DNA of 64,000 nt. Origin: Maribellus maritimus (lineage in GTDB: Bacteria > Bacteroidota > Bacteroidia > Bacteroidales > Prolixibacteraceae). The position numbers and the translations under genes are program-made. The stretch is taken from assembly GCF_022267315.1 (NCBI RefSeq), contig NZ_JAIKLE010000032.1, positions 1 through 64,000 on the forward strand, read 5' to 3'. Shown here in pieces: positions 26,443-35,781 of the stretch (the stretch's first letter is position 1; each line of letters begins with the position of its first letter). Below the pieces are notes generated by a model. The model did not search any database and was not told the origin of the DNA. It worked only from the letters and a program-made list of their open reading frames with translations.

Positions 26443-26574
26443 TTTTTTCTTATTTACCGTTCCGATTTACTTTTCAGATATTTATGCCAAATTAATGGCG
26501 ACACACGATTGTTCCCATAGTACATTAAGTTATACGCCGGAGTTTTGGGGAGGAAGTATCGAAAATGTGTTTTT

Positions 26575-27159
26575 TTACAAAAATAAATAAACGAACAACA
26601 AGCAGATTACTGCCTGGTTGGTAAGGTGAGACTTTAAGAATGAAAGGGTATTTGTTATGTGTTTTTTTACTGTATTAACTGAAATACCAAGTTTTTCTGC
26701 GATTTCGCTGTGGGTTAATCCTTCTTCTCTGCTTAACTGAAATATTTCTTTTTGTCGGGGGGTAAGCCGGTTTAATAAATTTTGAATCGTTGCATCTAGT
26801 TCGCTAAATTGAATTTCATCAATAATATCGGGAGAAGCTGTTATTTGCTGCAACGATTTTAAATTCTCAAGATACTTTTTTTCTCTGAGCCTTTTTCTGA
26901 ATAAATTTATTGTGGTGTTGTAGGCGATAGTAAAAAGGTAGGAGTCAAAAGAGGAATTTTCATCAATGGTTTCCCGTAAATTCCATATCTTAACAAATAC
27001 TTCCTGAACAATTTCCTCCGCATCTTCTTCTTGTTTTATATATCTGTAAACGAAGGCATAAATTCTTTTGCTGTATTTTTCATAAATGTTATAGAAAGCT
27101 ACCCTGTCTCCTGTCCGGAGAAGTGACAAAAGCTCTTTATTTGTCTTTGTAACTTTCAA
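26575..27159 (-). CDS. ECF sigma-70 factor
   Basis: A 194-residue ECF sigma factor. Region 2 contains FYNIYEKYSKRIYAFVYRY and EDAEEIVQEVFVKIW; region 4 contains LTPRQKEIFQLSREEGLTHSEIAEKLGISVNTVKKHI. The C-terminus ends in a hydrophobic tail (VICLLFVYLFL), common in Bacteroidota ECF factors paired with FecR. It heads the sigma-FecR-SusC-SusD set. Confidence 0.95.
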   Translation of the reverse strand: MKVTKTNKELLSLLRTGDRVAFYNIYEKYSKRIYAFVYRYIKQEEDAEEIVQEVFVKIWNLRETIDENSSFDSYLFTIAYNTTINLFRKRLREKKYLENLKSLQQITASPDIIDEIQFSELDATIQNLLNRLTPRQKEIFQLSREEGLTHSEIAEKLGISVNTVKKHITNTLSFLKSHLTNQAVICLLFVYLFL

Positions 27160-27379
27160 ACTTATTGGTAATAATATATATTTTAAATTTATTTTATGTC
27201 TGTTTTTCAGCGGGTAAACTGATTTTAGCCAATATACATATTTCTCTTAAAGTAATAAAATCCTAATTGGTCTTTTTTTTGTCAGTATTGATGATCGAAA
27301 GATATGAAAGGTTAGAGCGCGCCCAGATTTTTAAAAATTTAATTTGATTTTTAGGAAAAACGAAAAGACGATAAATGCA

Positions 27380-27393
27380 TTGATATAGATCAA
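27380..27393. promoter_or_regulatory. FNR/CRP-like box TTGAT-ATAG-ATCAA
   Basis: A perfect match to the FNR consensus TTGATnnnnATCAA, 149 bp upstream of a doubtful small reading frame and about 220 bp upstream of the divergent sigma gene. FNR-type regulators respond to oxygen or nitric oxide; Bacteroidota have homologues, though their sites are less studied. Confidence 0.5.
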
Positions 27394-27541
27394 TATAGAA
27401 TTTTTTCTTTATTGTATCCTGTAAATCAATAATTTAGAATCGCTTAAATGTAGGTTTTATTTATTAAAACTGTCTTAACTTTTATATAAAACTTTAAATA
27501 ATTTAACCTAAAATTTTAATTATTCTTATTTCTTTACGACA

Positions 27542-27877
27542 ATGATTAAAATTTTTCTTTTAAATATAATCATAGCACTTGTACATCTGGGGTCGTATGA
27601 AACCTGTGGAAAGCTTTATGGCATTAACATTATTTCCAATGGAATATGTAATAATACGATTGCATTTGGGGTTAATAATGGTTTTTTTAAAAATGCTACG
27701 ACCTGTTCACCTGGCAAGGATTTTCCCGCAACAGGAAGTTTTTCCGGAGGTCGGGACTTTGGTGTAAAATTTGTAAAATCTGACATTGAGAATTTCAGGT
27801 TTGAATCAAAAAGTTACCGAAACAGATTTTTGTTTTTTCTTACCGGTGTTTCCCCTCCTGTTAGAACGGAAGTATAA
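27542..27877 (+). CDS. Doubtful small reading frame, or structured RNA
   Basis: A 111-codon frame (MIKIFLLNIIIALVHLG...) with a hydrophobic start but an unfamiliar, Asn/Gly/Phe-rich remainder. I see no family. The same DNA can fold: GGTCGTA (27591-27597) pairs with TACGACC (27697-27703), and TCCCG (27724-27728) pairs with CGGGA (27752-27756) around an inner GGAA/TTCC hairpin. A terminator follows 10 bp after the stop. It may therefore be a non-coding RNA instead of a protein gene. Confidence 0.3.
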   Translation: MIKIFLLNIIIALVHLGSYETCGKLYGINIISNGICNNTIAFGVNNGFFKNATTCSPGKDFPATGSFSGGRDFGVKFVKSDIENFRFESKSYRNRFLFFLTGVSPPVRTEV

Positions 27878-27886
27878 ACCGTTTTT

Positions 27887-27921
27887 AAGGTTCGCCATCT
27901 GTAGGAACCTTATTTTAATAT
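27887..27921 (+). terminator. Terminator closing the unit before oadG
   Basis: AAGGTTC (27887-27893) pairs with GAACCTT (27905-27911), followed by ATTTTAATATTTT. It isolates the FNR-box unit from the oad operon. Confidence 0.65.
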
Positions 27922-28021
27922 TTTGAATTTAAGTTCATTTTAAAATAAACAGTAGAAATTTTGCTGTAATGGGGATTATTGTTTTAAAAAAATAAAATCA
28001 AATCTAAAATTGAATTGAAAT

Positions 28022-28282
28022 ATGGGACAAAATTTAGGAGATGTAATATCGATAATGGCTGTTGGAATGGTCACGGTGTTTGTTATTCTTTGGTTAGTTG
28101 TGATAATCGGAAATGTGATAATACGAATTACAAACAAATATTTCCCGGGAGTTGAGACTGTAAAAACACAGAGAACTCAAACTTCGGAAATGTCGTCATC
28201 AGGAAAAATAGCAGCTATTGTTGCGGCTGTTGATATTGTAACCAATGGAAAGGGACAAATAGCAAAAATAACAAAAGTATAA
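28022..28282 (+). CDS. oadG: Sodium-pumping decarboxylase gamma subunit
   Basis: An 86-residue single-pass membrane protein. The helix at residues 9-32 (ISIMAVGMVTVFVILWLVVIIGNV) is the OadG signature; the C-terminal tail is short and charged. The gamma subunit assembles the biotin-dependent decarboxylase and helps anchor the alpha subunit to the membrane. It is the first gene of oadG-oadA-oadB, 20 bp ahead of oadA. Confidence 0.88.
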   Translation: MGQNLGDVISIMAVGMVTVFVILWLVVIIGNVIIRITNKYFPGVETVKTQRTQTSEMSSSGKIAAIVAAVDIVTNGKGQIAKITKV

Positions 28283-28302
28283 ACCAGATAAAATCAAAAA
28301 AA

Positions 28303-30222
28303 ATGTCAAAAGAAATCAAATTTAGCTTATTATATCGCGATATGTGGCAGTCTTCGGGAAAGTACGTGCCACGCGTAGACCAATTGTTAAAAGTTGCTCC
28401 GGCAATTATTGATATGGGATGTTTTGACCGTGTTGAAACCAATGGCGGTGGTTTTGAGCAGATAAATCTCTTATTCGGGGAAAATCCAAATGTGGCAAAC
28501 CGGCAGTGGACACAACCTTTTAACGATGTTGGTATTCAAACCCATATGCTGGAGAGGGCTTTGAATGGAATTCGGATGAGTCCGGTACCTGCAGATGTGC
28601 GTAAATTAATGTATAAAGTGAAAAAGAAGCAGGGAACAGATATCGCCCGTTCTTTTTGTGGGTTAAATGATCCACGAAACCTGGAAGGTTCGATTAAGTA
28701 CGCCAAAGAAGGAGGAATGATTTCTCAGGCAGCATTAAGTTTGACCATCTCAAAAGTTCACACCGTTGAGTATTATACAAACCTTGCAAACCAATTGATT
28801 GAAATGGGAGCTGATGAGATTTGTATAAAGGATATGGCAGGAATTGGTCGTCCGGCTTACCTGGGAAAATTGGTGAAAAATATTAAAGATAGTCATCCGG
28901 AAACCGTTGTTCAGTATCACTCGCACTCTGGTCCCGGTTTTGCCATGGCCTCTATTTTGGAAGTAGCCCGTGCCGGAGCCGATTATATTGATGTGGGTAT
29001 GGAACCGCTTTCATGGGGAACCGGACACGTCGATTTATTGGCTGTTCAGGCGATGTTAAAAGATGCAGGTTTCTCAGTGCCGGATATTAATATGAAAGCC
29101 TACATGGAAGTACGTTCGCTGACACAAAGTTTTATTGACGACTTTTTAGGTTTTTATATCAATCCGAAAAACAGGCTGATGAACTCGCTGTTGATTGGTC
29201 CCGGTTTGCCCGGTGGAATGATGGGAAGTTTGATGGCTGATTTGGAAAATAATCTGTCGAGTTTAAATAAATGGAAAGCTAAACGAGGCCAGAAAGAACT
29301 TACTCAGGATGATTTGCTTGTTAAATTGTTTGACGAAGTAGAACACATTTGGCCAATGTTAGGATATCCTCCACTGGTAACGCCATTTAGCCAGTATGTA
29401 AAAAATCTGGCGCTAATGAATGTAATTCAGCTGGAAAAAGGAAAAGAACGCTGGTCGATGATTGCTGATAATATCTGGGATATGATTTTGGGCAAATCAG
29501 GAAAATTACCCGGAGAATTGTCTCCTGAAATTATAAAGTTGGCTGAAAAGCAAGGCCGCGAATTCTACACTGAAAATCCACAGGACTTATATCCCGATAA
29601 CCTGAATTCTTTCAAAGAAGAAATGAAAGCCAATAATTGGGATTTTGGGCAGGATGATGAAGAATTGTTCGAATTGGCAATGCACCCGGAACAGTACCGC
29701 GCATATAAATCAGGCGAGGCGAAAGCTGCATTTGAAGCCGATTTGGCAGCAAAAAAGGCTCCGAAAGAGGAAGCTAAACCTGCTGCTAAAAATGGGAAAA
29801 CAGTTGCTGCAGATTCAAACGGCTGTGAGCCTCGAAACCTGAATATTGAAGTGAACGGAGAAAAATTTGTTGTTAAGGTTTCTTGTGGCGATGCCGATAA
29901 AAATGGATCAGCCAATGGAAAAGCCCGGGAGGAAAGTGCTCCCCTTAACGGAAACGGGAAAGTCAATGGGAATGGCAATGGAAGCGCTAATCTTGCAGAA
30001 GTAATTGCACCATTGGAAGGAAAATTCTTTTTAACCAAAGATTCATCGGAAACAGCTGTAAAACCAGGCGATAATGTAAACGAAGGAGATGTGATTGGAT
30101 ACATCGAATCGATGAAAACTTACAATGCCATTATCGCAGAAACCTCGGGAAAGGTAGTTGAGGTATGTTTGGCAAACGGAGAAGCAGTTGAAGAAGATGA
30201 CGTACTTTTAAAGTTGCAGTAA
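28303..30222 (+). CDS. oadA: Biotin-dependent decarboxylase alpha subunit (OadA-like)
   Basis: A 639-residue carboxyltransferase with biotin carrier. Residues 1-450 form the TIM-barrel carboxyltransferase: metal/substrate motif YRDMWQSSGKYVPR (residue 11), the carbamylated-Lys motif CIKDMAG near 180, and the His pair YHSHSG near 205. Common OadA/PycB proteins have RDxHQS, so the W in RDMWQS is a Bacteroidota variant. A Gly/Asn-rich flexible linker lies at about 500-560, and the C-terminal biotinyl domain has ESMKT, whose Lys carries biotin. The substrate (oxaloacetate or methylmalonyl-CoA) is uncertain because the motif variant is not diagnostic. Confidence 0.88.
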   Translation: MSKEIKFSLLYRDMWQSSGKYVPRVDQLLKVAPAIIDMGCFDRVETNGGGFEQINLLFGENPNVANRQWTQPFNDVGIQTHMLERALNGIRMSPVPADVRKLMYKVKKKQGTDIARSFCGLNDPRNLEGSIKYAKEGGMISQAALSLTISKVHTVEYYTNLANQLIEMGADEICIKDMAGIGRPAYLGKLVKNIKDSHPETVVQYHSHSGPGFAMASILEVARAGADYIDVGMEPLSWGTGHVDLLAVQAMLKDAGFSVPDINMKAYMEVRSLTQSFIDDFLGFYINPKNRLMNSLLIGPGLPGGMMGSLMADLENNLSSLNKWKAKRGQKELTQDDLLVKLFDEVEHIWPMLGYPPLVTPFSQYVKNLALMNVIQLEKGKERWSMIADNIWDMILGKSGKLPGELSPEIIKLAEKQGREFYTENPQDLYPDNLNSFKEEMKANNWDFGQDDEELFELAMHPEQYRAYKSGEAKAAFEADLAAKKAPKEEAKPAAKNGKTVAADSNGCEPRNLNIEVNGEKFVVKVSCGDADKNGSANGKAREESAPLNGNGKVNGNGNGSANLAEVIAPLEGKFFLTKDSSETAVKPGDNVNEGDVIGYIESMKTYNAIIAETSGKVVEVCLANGEAVEEDDVLLKLQ

Positions 30223-30225
30223 AAT

Positions 30226-31431
30226 ATGCAGGATATTTTTTCGAGATTGTTTGAAATGACCGCTTTGGGAGACATTACATTCAAAACGGTTATTATGTGG
30301 GTTATAGCATTTGTTTTGCTGTATTTGGGAATTAAAAAGAAGTACGAACCATTATTGCTTGTTCCGATTGGTTTTGGCGTATTACTGGCCAATTTCCCCG
30401 GAGCAAACATGGGAATCGTTCCATCAGATTTTGTTGAACTTGATGCTGGAAGGTATAAAAACCTGTTCGAAATTGCCCACGATTACGGAATTATGAACTA
30501 CCTGTATTATTCTCTGATTAAGACAGGTTTCCTTCCACCTATTATTTTTATGGGTGTAGGCGCTTTAACCGATTTTGGACCGATGTTACGAAACCTGAGA
30601 CTTGCCTTCTTTGGGGCTGCTGCTCAAATCGGAATATTTACGGTTATGATTGCCGCTATATATATGGGATTTACCACAAAGGAAGCAGCGTCACTCGGAA
30701 TTATCGGTGGTGCTGACGGACCAACAGCAATTTATACAACCATCATGTTGGCTCCGCATCTGCTCGGGCCAATCGCAATTGCCGCGTATTCCTACATGGC
30801 GTTGGTGCCGGTAATTATTCCCTTGGTGGCAAAGACTCTAATGAATAAAAAGGAGTTTACGATTAGTATGAAGGAAATGGATAAAAAGTATCCGCCAAAA
30901 CATCAGATTAAAAACCTGAAAACGGTAAAAATAGTCTTCCCGATTGCACTCGGAACAGTTGTAGCTATTTTGGTTCCTTCTTCAGTACCACTTTTGGGGA
31001 TGTTGCTTTTTGGTAACCTTGTAAAAGAAATTGGGACTTCAACAAGTCGTTTGTCAGAAGCAGCCACCGGGCCAATTATGAATACGGCGACTATTTTTCT
31101 TGGGCTGGCTGTTGGAGCTACAATGACTTCGGATGTTTTTCTTACTCCTAAAACACTGGGAATTGTGGTTGGTGGTTTTATCGCCTTTGCAATATCAATT
31201 AGCGGAGGTATTTTAGCGGTGAAAGTGTACAATATTTTCTCTCAAAAGAAAATTAATCCGCTTGTAGGCGCAACCGGATTAAGCGCTGTTCCGATGGCGT
31301 CGCGTGTAGCAAATGAACTGGCTTTAAAGTATGACCCGAAAAACCATATTTTACAGTACTGCATGGCGAGCAACATATCTGGTGTTATTGGTTCAGCTGT
31401 CGCAGCCGGGGTATTAATTTCTTTGGTTTAA
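30226..31431 (+). CDS. oadB: Sodium-ion-translocating decarboxylase beta subunit
   Basis: A 401-residue multi-pass inner-membrane protein that couples decarboxylation of carboxybiotin to Na+ export. It has about ten helices and the family's central motif GIIGGADGPTAIYTT near residue 163, whose Asp takes part in Na+ binding. It starts 3 bp after oadA and ends before a strong terminator, so oadG-A-B form one operon. In Bacteroidota this pump recovers energy in fermentation. Confidence 0.94.
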   Translation: MQDIFSRLFEMTALGDITFKTVIMWVIAFVLLYLGIKKKYEPLLLVPIGFGVLLANFPGANMGIVPSDFVELDAGRYKNLFEIAHDYGIMNYLYYSLIKTGFLPPIIFMGVGALTDFGPMLRNLRLAFFGAAAQIGIFTVMIAAIYMGFTTKEAASLGIIGGADGPTAIYTTIMLAPHLLGPIAIAAYSYMALVPVIIPLVAKTLMNKKEFTISMKEMDKKYPPKHQIKNLKTVKIVFPIALGTVVAILVPSSVPLLGMLLFGNLVKEIGTSTSRLSEAATGPIMNTATIFLGLAVGATMTSDVFLTPKTLGIVVGGFIAFAISISGGILAVKVYNIFSQKKINPLVGATGLSAVPMASRVANELALKYDPKNHILQYCMASNISGVIGSAVAAGVLISLV

Positions 31432-31458
31432 CAGAGAACTATTTTTTTTAATAACTGT

Positions 31459-31501
31459 TATCCTGATACTATAATACAACTTATAGTATCAGGATTTTTT
31501 G
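31459..31501 (+). terminator. Terminator of the oad operon
   Basis: TCCTGATACTATAA (31461-31474) and TTATAGTATCAGGA (31481-31494) form a perfect 14-bp stem with a six-base loop, followed by T6. Confidence 0.88.
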
Positions 31502-31644
31502 TTGTGATTTCTATGAAACAACGATTGTTATCGGGCCAGAATTGCTTAACAAAAAGTTAAATGAAAAAAATTGATGTGTTTAAATAATTATCATAATTTC
31601 TAAAAAATTCGAATAACAATTAAATCTTTTAAAACATTACGTTC

Positions 31645-32163
31645 ATGAAAAAGATCACTTTAGTTTTTTGCGCATTATTATTTGTCGGTACAATTGCTAA
31701 AGCGCAGGCACCTTTACAGGAAGGAGAAATGCAGATAAATGGCGGAGTTGGTTTATCAAATTATGGATTGCCGTTATACGGCGGACTTGAGTATGGAATT
31801 GGTTACAATATTTCGGTTGGAGGCGAAGTAAGTTATCGCGGTTACCACGAAACTTATTCATCTACCAAATGGAATCATGCTATTTTTACTATGGCAGCTA
31901 TCGGAAATTACCATTTTAATGAATTACTGGAAATTCCCTCTGAGTGGGATTTTTATGCAGGTTTGTCACTCGGATACTCTGCCTGGTCTTCAAAATACGA
32001 TGGAAACGGAAGTTTTAGCTATGCCGGTAGTGGTGGCTCCGGTTTATATCTGGTTGGCCAAATTGGCGGGCGTTATTTCTTTAATGAAAATGTTGGTTTG
32101 AATGTTGAATTAGGAGGTGGAAATTATTCCGGTGGTAAAATTGGAGTTACTATAAAGTTGTAA
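31645..32163 (+). CDS. Small outer-membrane beta-barrel protein
   Basis: A 172-residue protein with signal peptide MKKITLVFCALLFVGTIAKAQ. The mature part alternates polar and hydrophobic residues in short glycine-rich strands (YGGLEYGIGYNISVGGEVSYRG, GLYLVGQIGGRYFF, VGLNVELGGGNYSGGKIGVTIKL), which suits an 8-stranded barrel of the OmpA/OmpW-like or OMP_b-brl kind. No channel or enzyme motif is seen. It is monocistronic, with a stem-loop after the stop. Confidence 0.75.
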   Translation: MKKITLVFCALLFVGTIAKAQAPLQEGEMQINGGVGLSNYGLPLYGGLEYGIGYNISVGGEVSYRGYHETYSSTKWNHAIFTMAAIGNYHFNELLEIPSEWDFYAGLSLGYSAWSSKYDGNGSFSYAGSGGSGLYLVGQIGGRYFFNENVGLNVELGGGNYSGGKIGVTIKL

Positions 32164-32203
32164 AAGAAACAGGTAGTTACGTGCTTGTATTTAATAGAGC
32201 ATC

Positions 32204-32244
32204 AGGAGTTGCTGTTGAATATTTTTAATTTAACAGCAACTCCT
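32204..32244. terminator. Stem-loop between convergent genes
   Basis: AGGAGTTGCTGTT (32204-32216) and AACAGCAACTCCT (32232-32244) form a perfect 13-bp stem. A T run is lacking on both sides, so it may terminate weakly or protect transcript ends. Confidence 0.5.
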
Positions 32245-32283
32245 AAATCTTTATTACTTTTTGAACCAAATTTGATTAGACAT

Positions 32284-33435
32284 TTAGATATCCCCAAGTC
32301 CTACGCCAAGCGAAATCGTAAAATAAAGATCTCCTCCTTTTGAAATTTCCTTATTCGAAAGAAAATAGTCGTAGCCAACACTTGGCCTTATAAACAAAAA
32401 TCCTCCGGGACTGTAAATATTTTTACTCTGCCATTTTTTTAAAACAAAATCGCAGGACGCACCAACTCCCGGGCAGAATGTTCCGATGAGGTTGTTTTTG
32501 GGTTCCGAGTCGTTATCGTCAGCCAGCGATGATTGAGAGTTTATCTCATATCCACCAATAACGAGGTATGGGTAAAAGTTCACTTTGTCAGTCGAATACA
32601 ACGATTGTCCGATTTTTAGACCGTATTTTAGACTGCTTATTTTGTCGCCGGCGGGATGTGTCCAGTTTTTATCTTTTACAGGCAAATCGTTTATCGAAAC
32701 TTCACGGCTTACGCTTCCGCTCATAAATAATGAAAGATACAGACGATTCAGAAAACCATCAATTTCAAAATTCATTATGTGCATATGCGAATCAAAATTG
32801 TCTGTAATGTTTCCGTTCAGAAATTCATTCCCGTACCCTAAACAAAAATTCATTCTTCCTGTAAATGTTAATTGCCGGAGTTGATTTATAAAAACAACAT
32901 ACTCAGAATCGGGATTACCTTTTACATAATTTTTTAGCGATTTATTGAGCTCAGAATAATCGTCGTTCATATAATACCTGATGTATAAACGAATCACTTT
33001 TTTATCGGCCTCGGAAAGTTGGCTTTTGTCTAAATCTTCCATGATAAAAGACATTTCTGTTCCAAGATACTGGTGAATTTGATCTGAAATCGATTCTACC
33101 TGAAAGGTTTGTACTTTACCTTCCAGCAGCGAATCCCAGTTTTTTGCATTATAAAGGAAAAGTTCAAAATTCCGGTTCGCCAGCGAAAAAAGAATCTCTT
33201 CCGCGGGATACAGAACAATGTATTTTTCATCTACTGTATTTTTCAGATAATTAAGCGTTGAAACCGCTCCGTCATGGTCTCCCGAAATGGTTTTATCGGC
33301 CAGTAGTTTTCTGCCGTTTCTGATGATTAATTCCGTAGAGTCGGTAAATGCTATGATTTCCTTTTTTATGTCGTCTTGTGCGATAGTTGTTAATGTAAAA
33401 AACACCAGAAGAAAAAGGATGATGTATTGTTTCAT
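32284..33435 (-). CDS. Exported hypothetical protein with barrel-like C-terminus
   Basis: A 383-residue protein; ATG 33435 starts the signal peptide MKQYIILFLLVFFTLTTIAQ and is preferred to the upstream ATG at 33513. Residues 25-180 are helical and charged, without known motifs. The C-terminal half (about 190-383) has repeated short strands with aromatic ends (GRMNFCLGYGNEFL, YGLKIGQSLYS, FYPYLVIGGYEI, GDLYFTISLGVGLGDI) like an outer-membrane barrel. Function is unknown. It lies 83 bp downstream of argF on the same strand. Confidence 0.65.
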   Translation of the reverse strand: MKQYIILFLLVFFTLTTIAQDDIKKEIIAFTDSTELIIRNGRKLLADKTISGDHDGAVSTLNYLKNTVDEKYIVLYPAEEILFSLANRNFELFLYNAKNWDSLLEGKVQTFQVESISDQIHQYLGTEMSFIMEDLDKSQLSEADKKVIRLYIRYYMNDDYSELNKSLKNYVKGNPDSEYVVFINQLRQLTFTGRMNFCLGYGNEFLNGNITDNFDSHMHIMNFEIDGFLNRLYLSLFMSGSVSREVSINDLPVKDKNWTHPAGDKISSLKYGLKIGQSLYSTDKVNFYPYLVIGGYEINSQSSLADDNDSEPKNNLIGTFCPGVGASCDFVLKKWQSKNIYSPGGFLFIRPSVGYDYFLSNKEISKGGDLYFTISLGVGLGDI

Positions 33436-33518
33436 AGTTGTATTGGTTACGTTGTGTTGGCCGAAGCTAACAGTTTTTTTAACTGTTTGTTTTAAGACGT
33501 TAAAAAAATTCAAAAATG

Positions 33519-34517
33519 TTAAGTCAATGTTGCCACCATCACCGCTTTTATGGTATGAAGTCGGTTTTCAGCCTGGTCAAAAACAACAGAAGCTTTGCTT
33601 TCAAAAACTTCTTCTGTTACCTCCATGGCTTCGATACCAAATTTCTGATAAATTTCTTCACCAATTTTTGTATCACGGTTGTGAAAAGCAGGTAAACAAT
33701 GCAGAAATTTCACATTCGGATTTCCGGTTAATTTTATCACATTTGTGTTGATCTGGTAGGGGAGAAGCATTTGAATCCGATCGGCCCAAACTTCCTGAGG
33801 TTCACCCATTGAGACCCATACATCGGTATATAAAAAGTCGCAATTTTTTACCGCTTCCTCAACGTTCTCAGAAACAGTCATTTTTGCTCCCGTGGTTTTG
33901 GCAATTTTAAGACATTCGTTTTGAAGTTCTCCCGAAGGTTGACAGTTTTTTGGCGCAGCCGCCCTGAAATCCATTCCAAGTTTTGCCGCTCCTACCATCA
34001 ATGAATTGCCCATATTATTTCTTGCATCTCCTAGAAAGCAGAGTTTTATCTCAGAAAAAGGCTTGTTTGAGTGTTCTTTTATGGTAAGAAAATCAGCCAG
34101 GATCTGAGTGGGATGAAATTCATTTGTCAATCCGTTCCAAACCGGAACACCTGCATATTTTGCCAGTTCCTCAACAACATTTTGTCCAAATCCGCGGTAT
34201 TCAATTGCGTCATACATTCTGCCCAAAACACGTGCGGTATCCTTCATCGATTCTTTTTGACCAATTTGCGAACCGGTTGGACCAAGATACGTAACATGAG
34301 CTCCCTGGTCGTAGGCAGCCACCTCAAAAGCACAGCGTGTGCGTGTTGATGCTTTTTCAAAAATGAGAGCTATATTTTTTCCTTTTAATAGACGATCTTC
34401 TGTCTGGCTTTTTTTTGCATATTTTAAATCTTCGGCAAGTTCCAACAGGTAATAAATTTCTTCCGGTGTAAAGTCAAGTAATTTTAAAAAGCTCCGGTTT
34501 TCAAGGTTAATGGCCAT
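33519..34517 (-). CDS. argF: Ornithine carbamoyltransferase
   Basis: A 332-residue cytoplasmic trimeric enzyme interconverting ornithine plus carbamoyl phosphate and citrulline plus phosphate. Carbamoyl-phosphate motif [22 protein letters not shown] lies near residue 54, [18 protein letters not shown] near 85, ornithine loop [15 protein letters not shown] near 130, and catalytic HCLPAFH near 272. It resembles true OTCases, not the acetyl- or succinyl-ornithine enzymes typical of Bacteroidota arginine synthesis. It is 26 bp downstream of arcC, which points to a catabolic, ATP-yielding role (arcB), though no arcA is in the window. Confidence 0.92.
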   Translation of the reverse strand: MAINLENRSFLKLLDFTPEEIYYLLELAEDLKYAKKSQTEDRLLKGKNIALIFEKASTRTRCAFEVAAYDQGAHVTYLGPTGSQIGQKESMKDTARVLGRMYDAIEYRGFGQNVVEELAKYAGVPVWNGLTNEFHPTQILADFLTIKEHSNKPFSEIKLCFLGDARNNMGNSLMVGAAKLGMDFRAAAPKNCQPSGELQNECLKIAKTTGAKMTVSENVEEAVKNCDFLYTDVWVSMGEPQEVWADRIQMLLPYQINTNVIKLTGNPNVKFLHCLPAFHNRDTKIGEEIYQKFGIEAMEVTEEVFESKASVVFDQAENRLHTIKAVMVATLT

Positions 34518-34543
34518 ATCTTTCTTTTTTGTTTTTTTTAAAT

Positions 34544-35500
34544 TTAGTTTTCGTATTCCATCGTTATTTTCGAACCAAACGATTTATCTTCCAGTTTTTT
34601 GGCTTCTGTTATCACACTCTTTTTGCCCCCGTTTTTTACAAAATTGAGACATGCTTTAATTTTGGGTTCCATTGTTCCTTCTGAAAATGTCCCCATTTCA
34701 AGATATTTTAGCGTATCAACATAATCTAAAAACTCGAGTTTTTTCTGGGTTGGTTTTCCAAAGTTTTTATAAATAAACGAAACATCGGTAAGAATATAAA
34801 GCTCGTCGGCATTTATGTTGGTTGCCAGCAAGCTTGAAGCCATATCTTTATCGATTACAGCATCCAGTGTTCTTACATTTTTCTCGTCATCATAATACAC
34901 CGGAATTCCTCCACCTCCCGCAGCAATAACAATGTTGCCGTTTCTGACCAACGATTCAATCGTATCTTTATTTATTATTTCCAGCGGAACTGGTGAGGGA
35001 ACAACCCTTCTGTATTTGCCTTCAGCTTTTGTTGTGGTTTTAAAAATCCAGTTTTTTTCTTTTGCCAGCCTGTCAGCTTCTTTTTGGGTATATAGTTTCC
35101 CGATTCTTTTTGACGGATTCGAAAATGCCGGGTCATTTCGGTCGACCTCAACCAGTGTTACCATTGTAATAACATTCTTTTGAATACCATGCTGATTGAG
35201 CACATTTCGCATCATCCTCTCAAGCATGTAGCCAATCCCTCCCTGCGAATCGGCAACACATATATCAAGTGGCATAGGAGCAATATTATAAACTTGTTCA
35301 CCGGCATCGTTACGCATCAATATGTTTCCTACCTGGGGGCCGTTTCCGTGCGTTATAACCAGCTCATAACCATCATTTATCAAATGAACAAGGTTTTCCA
35401 GTGTCTCTGTAGAATTTTGTTCCTGTTGTTCAATCGTACCTTCCTCATTTTCTCTTAAGATGGCATTGCCACCAAGAGCTACCACTGCCAGCTTTTTCAT
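34544..35500 (-). CDS. arcC: Carbamate kinase
   Basis: A 318-residue amino-acid-kinase-fold enzyme making ATP from ADP and carbamoyl phosphate. The start is [15 protein letters not shown]; further motifs are [10 protein letters not shown] near residue 52, [17 protein letters not shown] near 78, [10 protein letters not shown] near 205 and [12 protein letters not shown] near 225. It is transcribed ahead of argF. The pair would produce ATP from citrulline, ammonia and CO2 being released. Confidence 0.94.
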   Translation of the reverse strand: MKKLAVVALGGNAILRENEEGTIEQQEQNSTETLENLVHLINDGYELVITHGNGPQVGNILMRNDAGEQVYNIAPMPLDICVADSQGGIGYMLERMMRNVLNQHGIQKNVITMVTLVEVDRNDPAFSNPSKRIGKLYTQKEADRLAKEKNWIFKTTTKAEGKYRRVVPSPVPLEIINKDTIESLVRNGNIVIAAGGGGIPVYYDDEKNVRTLDAVIDKDMASSLLATNINADELYILTDVSFIYKNFGKPTQKKLEFLDYVDTLKYLEMGTFSEGTMEPKIKACLNFVKNGGKKSVITEAKKLEDKSFGSKITMEYEN

Positions 35501-35747
35501 GACAAATCATTTAATCTTCAAACAAACTTAAAGATTTAGAGGAACCTAAAATATGGAGTTTTGTCATTTTTAAAACTGCTTACTATATTATAAAACAGTG
35601 GCTTGAATTTTTTAGTTACAATTTTTCGGATGACATCTGTTTGGTATGACAGATTGTTGAAAGGATATTTTTTTTATTAACACTTTGCATTTTAGGGGAT
35701 TCAATTTTATGAAGAAAATATTCGCCTGCTACCTGCGTTTTTTTAGT

Positions 35748-35755
35748 TAGATTTG
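35748..35755 (+). promoter_or_regulatory. Possible -7 box of ftsK
   Basis: TAGATTTG matches TAnnTTTG and lies 27 bp before the ftsK ATG. The -33 element is not clear. The remaining divergent spacer 35501-35747 shows nothing else. Confidence 0.45.
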
Positions 35756-35781
35756 CATTTTATTAAACAAATATTTTTGAA

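Noticed and set aside
27579-27767. A 62-codon plus-strand frame overlapping the doubtful gene at 27542
   Set aside because: It overlaps in another frame, has no recognisable features, and the region is better read as possible structured RNA.
29565-30104. A 179-codon minus-strand frame opposite oadA
   Set aside because: It lies wholly inside the well-supported oadA gene, in the Gly/Asn-rich linker and biotin domain, and has no family features.
33287-33751. A 154-codon plus-strand frame across the 5' end of the exported protein gene and the 3' end of argF
   Set aside because: It runs antisense to two strong genes and its composition is typical of a complementary-strand artefact.
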